A stretch of 64,000 nucleotides of DNA from G965247265 sp965247265 (GCA_965247265.1 OZ252002.1:1302001-1366000), one strand, 5' to 3'; numbered from the stretch's first letter, positions 24,479-32,806 are shown. Notes: generated by a model not told the origin, from the letters alone. Program-made: numbers and translations.

Positions 24479-26422
24479 TTGAATTTCTTTGAATCACAAG
24501 ACCGTGTCCGTATAAACACATTGCAGCTTGTCTTCCTGTTTACTCTGGCTGTAGTCACCTTAGTTATCATGACCAATCTCCTGGTCATGACAGTGTTCGG
24601 TTATATCAATAGCGAACAATTGCAAGACGGTGGGACATTACTCCAGCGAATGGATTGGCAGACATTTGCCGCTGTCAGTGCAGGTGTCGGTGTCGTGGTG
24701 TTGGCAGGCAGTCTCTACAAGATCATGGCCTTATCGGCGGGTGGCAAGACGGTTGCGGAGGCACTTGGTGGAAAATTGATCCCGCAAAATACTGATGACC
24801 TGAAGCAACGCAAACTGTTGAATGTGGTGGAGGAAATGGCTATCGCTTCCGGTACGCCGGCGCCGCCAGTTTATATGCTTTCGGATGAACCGAGTATTAA
24901 TGCCTTTGCGGCCGGTTTCTCACCTCGCGATGCCGTCATCGGGGTTACTCAGGGGACGATCGATCATTTAAGTCGCAATCAGTTGCAAGGCGTCATTGCC
25001 CATGAGTTTAGCCATATTTTTAATGGTGATATGCGGCTCAACATTCGCTTAATGGGCGTGCTAAATGGCATCCTAATAATTGGTATTATTGGCTACTATA
25101 TTTTGTATTCCACTGCTTTTTCGAGGCGCGGGCGGAGTAGCAATAAAGGCTCGGGCGGAATAATGGCGCTGGCGATTGGGCTGATGGTCATCGGTTTTGC
25201 CGGTACCTTTTTCGGTGGCCTGATCAAAGCCGCGGTGAGCCGACAACGGGAATACTTGGCGGATGCCTCAGCGGTTCAGTTTACCCGCAACCCGGATGGG
25301 ATTGCGGGCGCATTGAAAAGAATTGGCGGGCTCGAGTTTGGTTCAAAAGTGGAAAACCCCGGCGCACCCGAAGTCAGCCATGCCTTTTTTGCCCAGGGCA
25401 TTTCGGGTTTTATGCAATCATTGTCCGCCGCTCACCCGCCACTGGCTAAGCGTATCCTGCGCATCGATCCTCATTGGGACGGCAAATTTGATTCTTCCGA
25501 CAAAACTGACTCACCCCAGGATGACGAAGAGACCGACAAAAAAGAACCCATGACACGAGAAGAGCTTGCCAAAAAGGTCGCCACTGTCGTCACCGGTGCT
25601 GCAATGGCCGATGTCGCGAATGCAATTGATCAAATCGGCAACCCGAAGCAGGAAACAATCAATTACGCCCGCTCGCTGATATCAGAGTTGCCCATGGTCA
25701 TTAAAGAGACTGCCCGTGAGCCTTACGGCGCCCGCGCTGTTATTTATTCACTTGTGCTTGATCCGGGGCAGGAGGTTCGTGGTAGACAATTGAAGCATTT
25801 GCAGGAGTATTCCGATTCGGATGTCTTCGTGTTAACGCACAAACTAATACCGGAGATGGATGGACTCGATATCAAATATCGGCTACCACTGATCGATATC
25901 GTCATCCCGGTGCTGAAGCAGTTATCAATTAATCAGTACAAATCATTCAGGATGAATCTGCTCATGTTGATTGAAATGGATTCCAGGGTCGACCTGCTGG
26001 AATGGTCGTTACAGAAAATTCTGTTTAACCACCTGGATGGGCAGTTCTTTAAACTGGCAGATACAAAAACGCGCTATTCCCATCCCGGGCAGCTCAAGAA
26101 AGAAATTGGGTTGATCCTCTCGATATTGGCCTATGCCGGTCATCAGGATCAAAACGATATTGAAGGAGCATTTAGTTCAGCAACAAAAATGCTGAAATTC
26201 AGCGGGCTTCAATTAGTGGCAAAAAATGAAATCAGTCTTTCAGATCTGGATCGTTCCCTGCAAAAAATTGCAATGCTGAAACCCCTGGCCAAACCGCAAC
26301 TACTGAAAGCCTGTGCAGTCAGTGTTGTACATGACCAAAAAATATTTCCCGTTGAAATCGAATTATTGCGCGCCTTTTCGAATGTCCTCGATTGTCCCAT
26401 GCCGCCGATAATCCCGTTGTAG
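24479..26422 (+). CDS. Membrane M48 family metalloprotease (HtpX-like)
   Basis: A 647-residue zinc metallopeptidase anchored in the inner membrane. Two helices lie near residues 13-40 and 64-85, and further ones follow the active site. The zinc motif HEFSH is at residues 175-179, with the third-ligand region SRQREYLADASAVQF downstream. The C-terminal about 280 residues after the protease domain are soluble and helical, longer than HtpX. It starts with TTG 26 bases after lemA and has no clear ribosome-binding site; translation may be coupled. The stop falls immediately before an IS-end remnant at 26423. Confidence 0.87.
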   Translation: MNFFESQDRVRINTLQLVFLFTLAVVTLVIMTNLLVMTVFGYINSEQLQDGGTLLQRMDWQTFAAVSAGVGVVVLAGSLYKIMALSAGGKTVAEALGGKLIPQNTDDLKQRKLLNVVEEMAIASGTPAPPVYMLSDEPSINAFAAGFSPRDAVIGVTQGTIDHLSRNQLQGVIAHEFSHIFNGDMRLNIRLMGVLNGILIIGIIGYYILYSTAFSRRGRSSNKGSGGIMALAIGLMVIGFAGTFFGGLIKAAVSRQREYLADASAVQFTRNPDGIAGALKRIGGLEFGSKVENPGAPEVSHAFFAQGISGFMQSLSAAHPPLAKRILRIDPHWDGKFDSSDKTDSPQDDEETDKKEPMTREELAKKVATVVTGAAMADVANAIDQIGNPKQETINYARSLISELPMVIKETAREPYGARAVIYSLVLDPGQEVRGRQLKHLQEYSDSDVFVLTHKLIPEMDGLDIKYRLPLIDIVIPVLKQLSINQYKSFRMNLLMLIEMDSRVDLLEWSLQKILFNHLDGQFFKLADTKTRYSHPGQLKKEIGLILSILAYAGHQDQNDIEGAFSSATKMLKFSGLQLVAKNEISLSDLDRSLQKIAMLKPLAKPQLLKACAVSVVHDQKIFPVEIELLRAFSNVLDCPMPPIIPL

Positions 26423-26474
26423 GGCACTGACAAGTTAACTTTCATGCGTCTGCGAGTTCCAGTAAATACATATT
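26423..26474. mobile_element. 52-base remnant of the IS6-type left end
   Basis: GGCACTGACAAGTTAACTTT and the next about 32 bases match the first 52 bases of the IS at 22919 with one change. It is cut off exactly where MITE copy 3 begins. Confidence 0.8.
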
Positions 26475-26605
26475 GGTACTGACAAGTTAACTGATTTGAG
26501 GGCGTAACTACAGTAGTCACGAGGCTTTAAGTTATTAATTGTTCGTTGTGGAGAAGGCAATTTTCGCCTCCAAAACGACAAGATTTACATTAACTTGTCA
26601 GTACC
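26475..26605. mobile_element. 131-bp MITE, copy 3 (inverted)
   Basis: The reverse-complement orientation of copy 2, nearly identical over 131 bases, with complete ends. With the IS at 22919 it brackets the lemA-protease pair. Confidence 0.85.
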
Positions 26606-26817
26606 TGATTGTAGCTTGCATTTTCATAATTACTCATTGCTCTATAATGCTCTTAATTAACTTCAAGATTAGTCAGCGCATATATATTCACTTGTTGTGG
26701 AGTATTAAATCTATTACAAAATCATGAGTGTTTCTTATCTACTGATTGCTGCACTAGATGATAGCGGGCTATTTTTTAAACAAATGGCTAGTGTTATTGA
26801 TAAAACTTTTTAGAAGC

Positions 26818-26852
26818 TTAAAAAAAAGCCCCAATCAAATGACTGAGGCTTT
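26818..26852 (-). terminator. Rho-independent terminator, minus strand
   Basis: On the minus strand AAAAGCCTCAG pairs across a short loop with TTGGGGCTTTTTTT, ending in a T-run. It would end a transcript coming from about 27050; the RNA in front of it (26850-27040) may itself be a non-coding RNA. Confidence 0.55.
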
Positions 26853-27163
26853 TAAAAGAACAGCCACCGCCAGCTACCAGCGATAGGTAATTGTGTGACA
26901 GGGGATGAACACACAGAAACCGACGGTGACGTTCACCTATTGGTTTATGTTTTAATCCCATCCTTGGTAATGGAGCTAACCAGACAATAGGCATGACTTT
27001 AGACCTGAATAATAAGACCAAGTTTCTAGCTATTTATAGATACTACAGAACCTTAAAAACTGAAATCTCTGCCCTTTGTTTTATGCACTATTGGCCGAAA
27101 GCGGACATTCACAATAGAAACTTAAGGAACATCAGGTGGAAAGTTCAAAACAAATTTGTTTAA

Positions 27164-27189
27164 TGTCTGCTAACGACCCAAAGCAGACA
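27164..27189. repeat. 26-bp REP-like palindrome (representative of eight)
   Basis: TGTCTGCT, a ten-base centre AACGACCCAA, then AGCAGACA: perfect 8-bp arms. Sister copies with the form TGACCGCT-N10-AGCGGACA lie at 28584-28609, 29448-29473, 29925-29950, 30206-30231, 30702-30727 and 31517-31542, and a partial copy is at 27088-27110. Almost every copy lies directly 3' of a small gene. Confidence 0.85.
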
Positions 27190-27251
27190 TTAAAAGATTA
27201 TTCAAATATAGCTCATTAAATTACTTGAATCGTATATCAGACTTCGAACCA

Positions 27252-27285
27252 GGTGGTCGTGGGGTTCGAATTTCTCCGGGCGCGC
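27252..27285 (+). other. tRNA 3'-end-like scar (possible attachment-site remnant)
   Basis: The stretch around GGTTCGAATTTCTCCGGGCG has the look of a T-loop and acceptor 3' strand, but no matching 5' half is present and CCA is missing. Such fragments are left where integrases use tRNA ends. Support is weak. Confidence 0.3.
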
Positions 27286-27355
27286 TATTCTGTAAGTGGC
27301 CTTTTAAGTATTTAATCGAGTCTGACCCAATGTTTCGTCAGAGTGCAACACATTA

Positions 27356-27931
27356 TTATGCGAGTTCATGTACAACTTCGGCCAATGTATGAGCGGGCAT
27401 CAAATCTAGTCCAGGCTGTTGGCCGAGTTGTTTGCGAATTTGACTCATCGAGAACATGCCCCGTAGTTTGACCTCATCATTGTCAGTGTGCTCCACTACG
27501 AGGATATGCTGTCGTTCGATTTCATTCAGTGTTGCGATAATGTGGCTGATGCGGGCATCGCGAAGACTCATCATATCCACTACTTGCAATTCACCCTTGG
27601 GCGTCATCACCATCTCAACGGATATGTCAGCATGTTTGAGTCTTGCTGTCTCGGCGATTGTTATCGATTTTTCAGACTGTATATCATAGGACGTCACGAG
27701 CCCGATAATCGCTTCGTCATCATCGACCACCAGTAATGATCGAACACTGGCGTCTTTCATTTTTTCGAGTGCTTGAGCGATACTGATATCGGGCTCTATG
27801 GTTACCACTTTGATCTTCTCAAAATCGGTCATCACCATCAGTGCGGCGTCTTTCAGGGTGAGCGCATTGAGTCGCACCAGTGCGGTGTTGTCCGGCAAGG
27901 GGATATGATGTCGTGCGGAATAGTCAGTCAT
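27356..27931 (-). CDS. CBS-domain pair protein
   Basis: A 191-residue protein with two CBS domains, which bind adenine nucleotides and act as energy or ligand sensors. The first is seen in VVTIEPDISIAQALEKMKDASVRSLLVVDDDEAIIGLVTSYDI, the second in MSLRDARISHIIATLNEIERQHILVV ending with LRGMFSMSQI. No catalytic domain is attached. The ATG at 27931 is chosen because GGTGG lies nine bases upstream; an in-frame ATG five codons earlier is possible. It is transcribed alone. Confidence 0.85.
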   Translation of the reverse strand: MTDYSARHHIPLPDNTALVRLNALTLKDAALMVMTDFEKIKVVTIEPDISIAQALEKMKDASVRSLLVVDDDEAIIGLVTSYDIQSEKSITIAETARLKHADISVEMVMTPKGELQVVDMMSLRDARISHIIATLNEIERQHILVVEHTDNDEVKLRGMFSMSQIRKQLGQQPGLDLMPAHTLAEVVHELA

Positions 27932-28034
27932 AGTGTAGACCACCATAAAAAAGCCGTTTGAGTAACTACCAGTTTATCATATTGGATATCACTTAAAATC
28001 ATTTAAAGTTTTAGGCGTTTCTAAGGAATGTGCA

Positions 28035-28169
28035 GTGGTTTTTGGAACTGTAGGGGCCTTAAAAAAACTCGATTATAATTTTCTAATCGATAATGATTTA
28101 CCAGATACTACAGGGTTAGCTAGTCTACGAAAGCTTATGTTTGACGGTTATACTGTAGTTTCTTTTTAA
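28035..28169 (+). other. Short coding-like frame, unassigned
   Basis: A frame with a GTG start reads VVFGTVGALKKL, NFLIDNDLP and GLASLRKLMFDGYTVVSF. It looks protein-like but has no ribosome-binding site and no family I recognise. It may be the tail of a lost gene, since the open frame extends upstream without a start. Confidence 0.25.
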
Positions 28170-28189
28170 GCATAAATTATCAAGTATCA

Positions 28190-28564
28190 ATGATTTATTC
28201 AGGTGGTTGTCACTGCGGAGCTGTAAGATTTGAAGCTGAAGCTGAAGCAGAAGCAGAAGAGAAAGTTACCTGTCAGGAATGTAATTGTTCAATCTGCTCG
28301 AAGTCTGGGTATTTACACCTGATTGTTCCAAATTCAAAGTTCAAACTATTACAAGGATCGAATCAACTCTCCACAGACACATTTGATACTGGAGAGGCAA
28401 AGCATTTATTTTGTAAAACATGTGGAATTAAATCATTTTATATACCTCGATCGAATCCAAATGGTTTCAGTGTTAATTTACGATGTTTAGATAGTCAGCC
28501 TAAGGAAGTAAAAATTGAGTTATTTGATGGAAAGAATTGGGAACAAAATGCGCATCAATTGTAA
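28190..28564 (+). CDS. GFA (CENP-V type) zinc protein
   Basis: A 124-residue protein of the glutathione-dependent formaldehyde-activating/GFA fold. Zinc cysteines appear as GGCHCGAVRFE, CQECNCSICSKSG and FCKTCGIKSFY. Members include S-hydroxymethylglutathione-related enzymes, but most have no proven reaction. A repeat of GAAGCT/GAAGCA codons encodes EAEAEAEAEE between strands 2 and 3, likely a slippage expansion. It is followed 20 bases later by a 26-bp palindrome. Confidence 0.85.
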   Translation: MIYSGGCHCGAVRFEAEAEAEAEEKVTCQECNCSICSKSGYLHLIVPNSKFKLLQGSNQLSTDTFDTGEAKHLFCKTCGIKSFYIPRSNPNGFSVNLRCLDSQPKEVKIELFDGKNWEQNAHQL

Positions 28565-28784
28565 CATTTGGATAGAGAGTAAATGACCGCTTACGACCCA
28601 AAGCGGACAAGGGAGCTAGTTCAATACTGTGTTGGCTTGGCCTGAATCACGTTATTCTCATTCATAAAGAAATTCTGTACAAATTAAGTTATACTTAAAG
28701 GCCCCTTTCATATCGTTTATATCGAGTCTGCCGACATCCTGTCTTCATCCTCTTGAGCGGTTTATAAACCTTTAGGAGGTTACT

Positions 28785-29066
28785 ATGGGCAATAAACTTT
28801 ACATCGGAAATTTACCGTACTCAGCAAACCAACAAACCCTGGAAGATGTATTTGGAAAATGTGGGACCGTTGAATCGGCCAACGTGATCATGAATCGTGA
28901 CACAGGTCAGAGCAAAGGCTTTGGTTTTGTCGAGATGTCGAGTAGTGCCGAGGCGCAAAAGGCTATCCAAGAAATCAATGGATCTAGCATTGACGGGCGC
29001 GAGGTAAAAGTCAATGAGGCAAAACCCAAAGAGAAGAGATCTGGCGGCGGTGGAAAGCGCTGGTAA
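28785..29066 (+). CDS. RNA-recognition-motif protein
   Basis: A 93-residue single RRM: RNP2 LYIGNLPY near residue 5 and RNP1 KGFGFVEM near residue 45, followed by a basic glycine-rich tail (KRSGGGGKRW). Such small bacterial RRM proteins bind single-stranded RNA and are often cold-inducible. A strong AGGAGG precedes the ATG by seven bases, and about 100 bases of leader lie before it. Confidence 0.92.
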   Translation: MGNKLYIGNLPYSANQQTLEDVFGKCGTVESANVIMNRDTGQSKGFGFVEMSSSAEAQKAIQEINGSSIDGREVKVNEAKPKEKRSGGGGKRW

Positions 29067-29155
29067 GCACTATCCACTTAACATGCGATGATCATAAGAC
29101 ATCATATTCTATTCAGCTTCGAGCTAGTGCACGAAGTCTGTTTAAGTGAACACGC

Positions 29156-29413
29156 ATGACAGATGAACCCTCAGTGGTTCGTAAACAGTACGAGATCGTA
29201 TCGATCCTGCGAACAAAGCCACCGCCCGGTGCGGTTGGCTCTGATTGGCATCGCTATGAGATTGTACGTGGCACGAATATTATCAATGGCTACAAACAGG
29301 GAAGTCTCGAAAATGTTACAGTAGCAGTGGAAGAAAATGTTGCTCAATTAAACGAACGGCAGTTTGGTAAACACGCCAAGGCAACAACACCGAAAAATAA
29401 ACCCAGCAATTGA
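29156..29413 (+). CDS. Small conserved-looking hypothetical protein
   Basis: An 85-residue soluble protein with a basic C-terminus (KHAKATTPKNKP). It is compact and shows no signal or membrane segment. I do not recognise the family. The phrase YEIVRGTNIINGYKQGS reads like a nucleic-acid or ribosome-associated small protein, but that is impression only. No clear ribosome-binding site precedes the ATG. It lies between the RRM gene and a 26-bp palindrome. Confidence 0.6.
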   Translation: MTDEPSVVRKQYEIVSILRTKPPPGAVGSDWHRYEIVRGTNIINGYKQGSLENVTVAVEENVAQLNERQFGKHAKATTPKNKPSN

Positions 29414-29583
29414 CATTATCTACATGTCACAGGCTGACGATCCCGAATGATCGCTTATGGCCGTAAGCAGACAAAAACCGTACCGCAAGTAAAAGTGTTA
29501 CCTCAAGATATAAATTATACAATTAGCATCTTAATTATTATGATAATCATTATAATTGGTGTTGCTATAGCAGAGGAGAAACA

Positions 29584-29900
29584 ATGAGTAAAGTTTATAT
29601 GGTTGTCTTTTAAATGTAGAGGACCGAGTTGAGGATTACACATATGAATACATTGCTAATGCACTACCCTTAGTAATGAAGCACGGCGGAAAGGTATTAG
29701 CTGAATCGGATGAGTTAGAAGTAATGGAGGGTGAATTTCCCCCAGGACGCATAGCAATAACAGAGTTCCCCAGCAGGGGAGCTGCGCAAGCTTTTTATAA
29801 CGACCCAGAATACCATCCACTTATATATGTGCGACAGAATTTTGGCGATTCGGCGCTTGGTTTCTTCCCGAAAGGAGTCGCTAGAGAGAACGAGAGATAG
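29584..29900 (+). pseudogene. DUF1330-type protein with an N-terminal frameshift
   Basis: GAGGAGA precedes an ATG reading MSKVYMVVF, after which the frame hits TAA. Restoring one missing base in the TTTT run near 29610 joins it to LNVEDRVEDYTYEYIANALPLV and the rest (KHGGKVLAESDE, FPSRGAAQAFYNDPEY), a complete DUF1330-like dimeric barrel of about 105 residues. Either the gene is newly broken or the assembly dropped a base. Confidence 0.7.
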
Positions 29901-29982
29901 ATCAATTATTGTTTTGTATTTAAATGACCGCTAACGACCCAAAGCGGACATTCACAAATAGGAAATTATAAAGTTAGAGCGT

Positions 29983-30234
29983 ATGACAGAAAGCGCACTC
30001 CAATTATTTTCGACACTTACATGCCCAAAATGTGAGGGAAAATCAAAAGAAAAAATGCCTACAAACGTATGCCAATACTATTATGAGTGTGTTTCTTGCG
30101 GCGCACTTTTAAAGCCCAAAACGGGTGATTGTTGTGTGTATTGTTCATATGGTGATACTCCATGTCCACCTGTTCAGCAGAGGATAAAGGTTGTTGCTAG
30201 AGTAACGATCGTTAACGACCCAAAGCGGACATAG
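29983..30234 (+). CDS. Small zinc-ribbon protein
   Basis: An 83-residue protein with two metal-binding blocks: CPKC with CVSC, and GDCCVYCSYGDTPCPP. This GDCCxxC-type pattern occurs in short conserved bacterial proteins of unknown role, often near heavy-metal or mercury genes. The last ten residues (VTIVNDPKRT) and the stop are encoded by a copy of the 26-bp palindrome, so the repeat has replaced the native end. Confidence 0.75.
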   Translation: MTESALQLFSTLTCPKCEGKSKEKMPTNVCQYYYECVSCGALLKPKTGDCCVYCSYGDTPCPPVQQRIKVVARVTIVNDPKRT

Positions 30235-30252
30235 GAAGTAATTTAATTTGAA

Positions 30253-30687
30253 ATGAAAAAGATACCTACCCTTAAAGCTGCAATGACCCCATTTCCATAC
30301 TCTGTACAACTTGAAACGACTCTTGCTTCTGTAAGGAAATTGATGCAAGAGCACAATATCCACCATATTCCCGTTATGAATAGTGGGGAAATCGTTGGTG
30401 TCATTACAGCAAGAGATGTCGAGGCAAGACAACAGAGCACGGTTAATGATGACGATGAGCGATCGCTTGAGGTTCTGCATGTTCATATGTCTACGCCCTA
30501 TATTGTCGACATCAATAAACCGCTTGAAGAAGTTTTGTTTACAATGGCTAATAAACGATGTGGAGCAACTGTTATAACTAAACATGGAAAATTAGTAGGC
30601 GTCTTCACTTATATAGATGCTTGTCGTTATTTTGGTGAATATTTACAAATAAAATTTCCCAAAAATAATGATAATGATGCTGCATAA
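30253..30687 (+). CDS. CBS-domain protein
   Basis: A 144-residue two-CBS protein. The first domain reads MTPFPYSVQLETTLASVRKLM through GVITARDVEA, the second STPYIVDINKPLEEVLFTM through GVFTYIDAC. It is a probable nucleotide sensor without an effector domain, unrelated in detail to the CBS protein at 27356. It starts 18 bases after the preceding gene and ends 14 bases before another palindrome copy. Confidence 0.88.
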   Translation: MKKIPTLKAAMTPFPYSVQLETTLASVRKLMQEHNIHHIPVMNSGEIVGVITARDVEARQQSTVNDDDERSLEVLHVHMSTPYIVDINKPLEEVLFTMANKRCGATVITKHGKLVGVFTYIDACRYFGEYLQIKFPKNNDNDAA

Positions 30688-30995
30688 AATCATTGCATAT
30701 ATGACCGCTTACGACCCAAAGCGGACATTCGCTTATTGTGTAATGTCCTGTATAAGAAGCTCATTTTTTAATTCATCAAATTCATCAATAAACATAATAG
30801 AATAGTTCTGGTGGCACGCTATTATTTCTAAGCGTAATTTAGTTACTGCGGTGGTTTAATTGTTATTTGAAGCGGTAGGCGCAAACCAAATAGCAAGACA
30901 TGACGTGATTGAGTATAAATCGTAACATTCAGAAATGAATTTTATACTGCACTTGTCAATTTGTCGGAACACCGCGCATGGCATAAGCCTACATG

Positions 30996-31028
30996 GGAAG
31001 CCCGCTTCGGAGGAGTTAGCGGGCTTCC
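30996..31028 (+). terminator. Strong terminator of a possible small RNA, unit A
   Basis: GGAAGCCCGCT (30996-31006) pairs perfectly with AGCGGGCTTCC (31018-31028) and is followed by TTTATTT. The 160 bases before it resemble those before the terminator at 31846, including a shared TTGTTATTTGAAG..GTAGGC block, which suggests two related small RNAs. Confidence 0.75.
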
Positions 31029-31175
31029 TTTATTTGGAAAGTAAAAGAACACTAGGTGGTTCTACCGTATATTCGTAGTCTTCCCAGTGACCACTTTTCA
31101 GCCGAAAGCAGGCGTTTTATAATTACATTTTGTGCAATATAAAAATGCACAGGCCCTTCGTAGCAGAGGGTGTTT

Positions 31176-31484
31176 ATGATCGACACAGAAAAGCTTTCTC
31201 GAATCTCAGATTATCTAAAATCTATTTGGCTATCAGATAATGTTGAATACGAATATCTGACAAGCAGAGAATTACATAAATTTACATTTACAGGACCTGG
31301 CCACAAACAAGCTTTTTTAGTAAGCGATACTTATCTCAGTGATCACAGAATAGACGTAATACTAACTGATATGGATACTCGGCATGTTGAAGACATATTA
31401 ATGAGTAGAAATAGTCACAATGAGTATTATCTGGGTTACAACTCAAGCGGTGCAGTTACATTTTCCGTAGTAGAGAAAGAGTGA
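31176..31484 (+). CDS. Hypothetical protein
   Basis: A 102-residue acidic soluble protein of no family I recognise. It has a mixed alpha-beta look (FTFTGPGHKQAFLVSDTYLSD, ILTDMDTRHVEDILMSR) without signal or membrane segment. The ATG at 31176 is preceded by AGAGGG. It sits between two related terminator units and is followed 32 bases later by a 26-bp palindrome. Confidence 0.6.
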   Translation: MIDTEKLSRISDYLKSIWLSDNVEYEYLTSRELHKFTFTGPGHKQAFLVSDTYLSDHRIDVILTDMDTRHVEDILMSRNSHNEYYLGYNSSGAVTFSVVEKE

Positions 31485-31845
31485 GGCCGTGGGAAATGAG
31501 GAAGAAGTAAAATGTATAACCGCTAACGACCCAAAGCAGTCATTAATTACGCGGATAAATTAGAGTTGTTATATATAAACTAGTACATATCTTCATTAAA
31601 ACATTTGATTAGTAACATAATAGAGTTTGAATGGTTAAAATAGAGTTTACAGCGTAGATTAGTTTATGTAGATGTTTACTTGTTATTTGAAGAAGTAGGC
31701 AATTCAAATTACGAATCGCAGATCGACTTGGCGTAATTTAATATCCATGTTTTGGGACGAAGAACCTTAATTCGACAAGACAAATTTAACAAAAGAACGC
31801 AAGATACGACGCAATAGACATCTTAATCAAATACCAGCCTACATA

Positions 31846-31873
31846 GAAAGCCCGCTATCTAAAGCGGGCTTTC
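31846..31873 (+). terminator. Strong terminator of a possible small RNA, unit B
   Basis: GAAAGCCCGCT (31846-31856) pairs with AGCGGGCTTTC (31863-31873), then TTTTT. It is paralogous to the terminator at 30996, with the same CAGCCTACAT-type lead-in. Confidence 0.8.
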
Positions 31874-32225
31874 TTTTTGGCCGGTAAAAAATAAATTGTT
31901 TACATTGTAATTCCGTATGATTACCAGTGTTCGTTAACATCCCATAGCGAAAATTCGTTTACAAACACAAATTGGAACAAGAAAGTAAAAAATTGTTTTG
32001 ATCTCACAAAGTATTCTTTATGTTCTTTATAAGTTAATGACCAACTAAGCATGAGTTGATTCTATGTAATGATCTTATAGACTGTGCAAAATAACAAAAG
32101 TATGAATAATAAATTTTATATTTAATTTATTTAAGTAAAAGAAATTCGAAACTTTTTCTTCAAATATTTGTCGAAGCGAATGAACGATTTAGCTTTAAAT
32201 ATAATCGTAGAGGAGGGTGTTTATA
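31874..32225. other. AT-rich stretch without a gene
   Basis: About 350 bases of very AT-rich DNA. I see no open frame with coding character and no clear structure apart from the GAGGAGG ribosome-binding site at its end. Confidence 0.5.
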
Positions 32226-32354
32226 ATGAGCACATTACCCATCGAGCATTTATGGCATGAATTAGTAAGTAGCACTAAAGATAATTGGGTACAAATTGCA
32301 CTATTTTTTGTTTCTGTAGCAATTGTAGTATTGTGTTTTAGGCTTTTTTATTAG
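32226..32354 (+). CDS. Short single-helix membrane protein
   Basis: A 42-residue frame with an excellent GAGGAGG site 11 bases before the ATG. The N-terminal half is polar (STLPIEHLWHELV), and the C-terminal half is one membrane helix (WVQIALFFVSVAIVVLCFRLF). It is too small for a family call. Clear translation signals and a typical small-membrane-protein layout support it as real. Confidence 0.6.
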   Translation: MSTLPIEHLWHELVSSTKDNWVQIALFFVSVAIVVLCFRLFY

Positions 32355-32389
32355 TTTATAATTTAAGTAAGGACATTGGGATAAATTTT

Positions 32390-32503
32390 GCTTAAACAAC
32401 AAGATGGCACCAAAGCCATCTAAGAGGGAAGGCCGGGCGAAGTTTTAAACTTTACATATATAGTTCCTTCCCATAGTTTAAGCAGATGTGAGGTCTCTCA
32501 CAT
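32390..32503 (+). ncRNA. Structured RNA of unknown class upstream of tdh-kbl
   Basis: Four exact helices: GCTTAAAC (32390-32397) with GTTTAAGC (32476-32483); AGATGGC (32402-32408) with GCCATCT (32415-32421); GGGAAGG (32426-32432) with CCTTCCC (32466-32472); and ATGTGAG (32486-32492) with CTCACAT (32497-32503). The first three make a three-way junction, and the fourth is a separate hairpin. No T-run follows. The layout resembles a riboswitch aptamer plus expression hairpin, but it matches no class I know. It lies about 300 bases before tdh. Confidence 0.6.
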
Positions 32504-32806
32504 GGAGAAGATAAAAGAAAAACAAAAATCTACTCGCTATCTACTTTCAAAATATGTTATTTGCTTATGCCTAAACTCAATATATTCAATATATACAGTC
32601 AAAAGGAATTTGTTTAAATAACTCTTTATATTTTGCTCCAATTTATAACAATTTTCTTCTGGGTCAAGCAGAATACGTAATAAAAACAACGCTGAAATAA
32701 TTTCAATAGAGATATACCTTTATCTCTATTCTTTATCAATTCTTGTTATTCGCTATGCATAGGATGAAACTAGTATTAAATATTGTTTAAGTTGAATATA
32801 AATAAA

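Larger units (their letters stand above)
26606..27355. other. Non-coding stretch with terminator, palindromes and a tRNA-like scar
   Basis: No protein gene is supportable. It holds a minus-strand terminator near 26820-26850, two of the 26-bp palindromes (27088-27110 partial, 27164-27189) and a tRNA 3'-end-like sequence near 27252-27285. A 67-codon minus-strand frame at 26818-27021 runs through the terminator and is not called. Confidence 0.5.

Noticed and set aside
26818..27021. 67-codon minus-strand gene
   Set aside because: The frame runs into a terminator hairpin and has no ribosome-binding site or recognised family.
27252..27285. Complete tRNA gene
   Set aside because: Only a T-loop/acceptor-like 3' part is present; no D arm, anticodon arm or CCA can be found.
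27088..31542. 26-bp palindromes as integron attC sites
   Set aside because: They lack the GTTRRRY/RYYYAAC core sites and the bulged long stem of attC, and no integrase is present.
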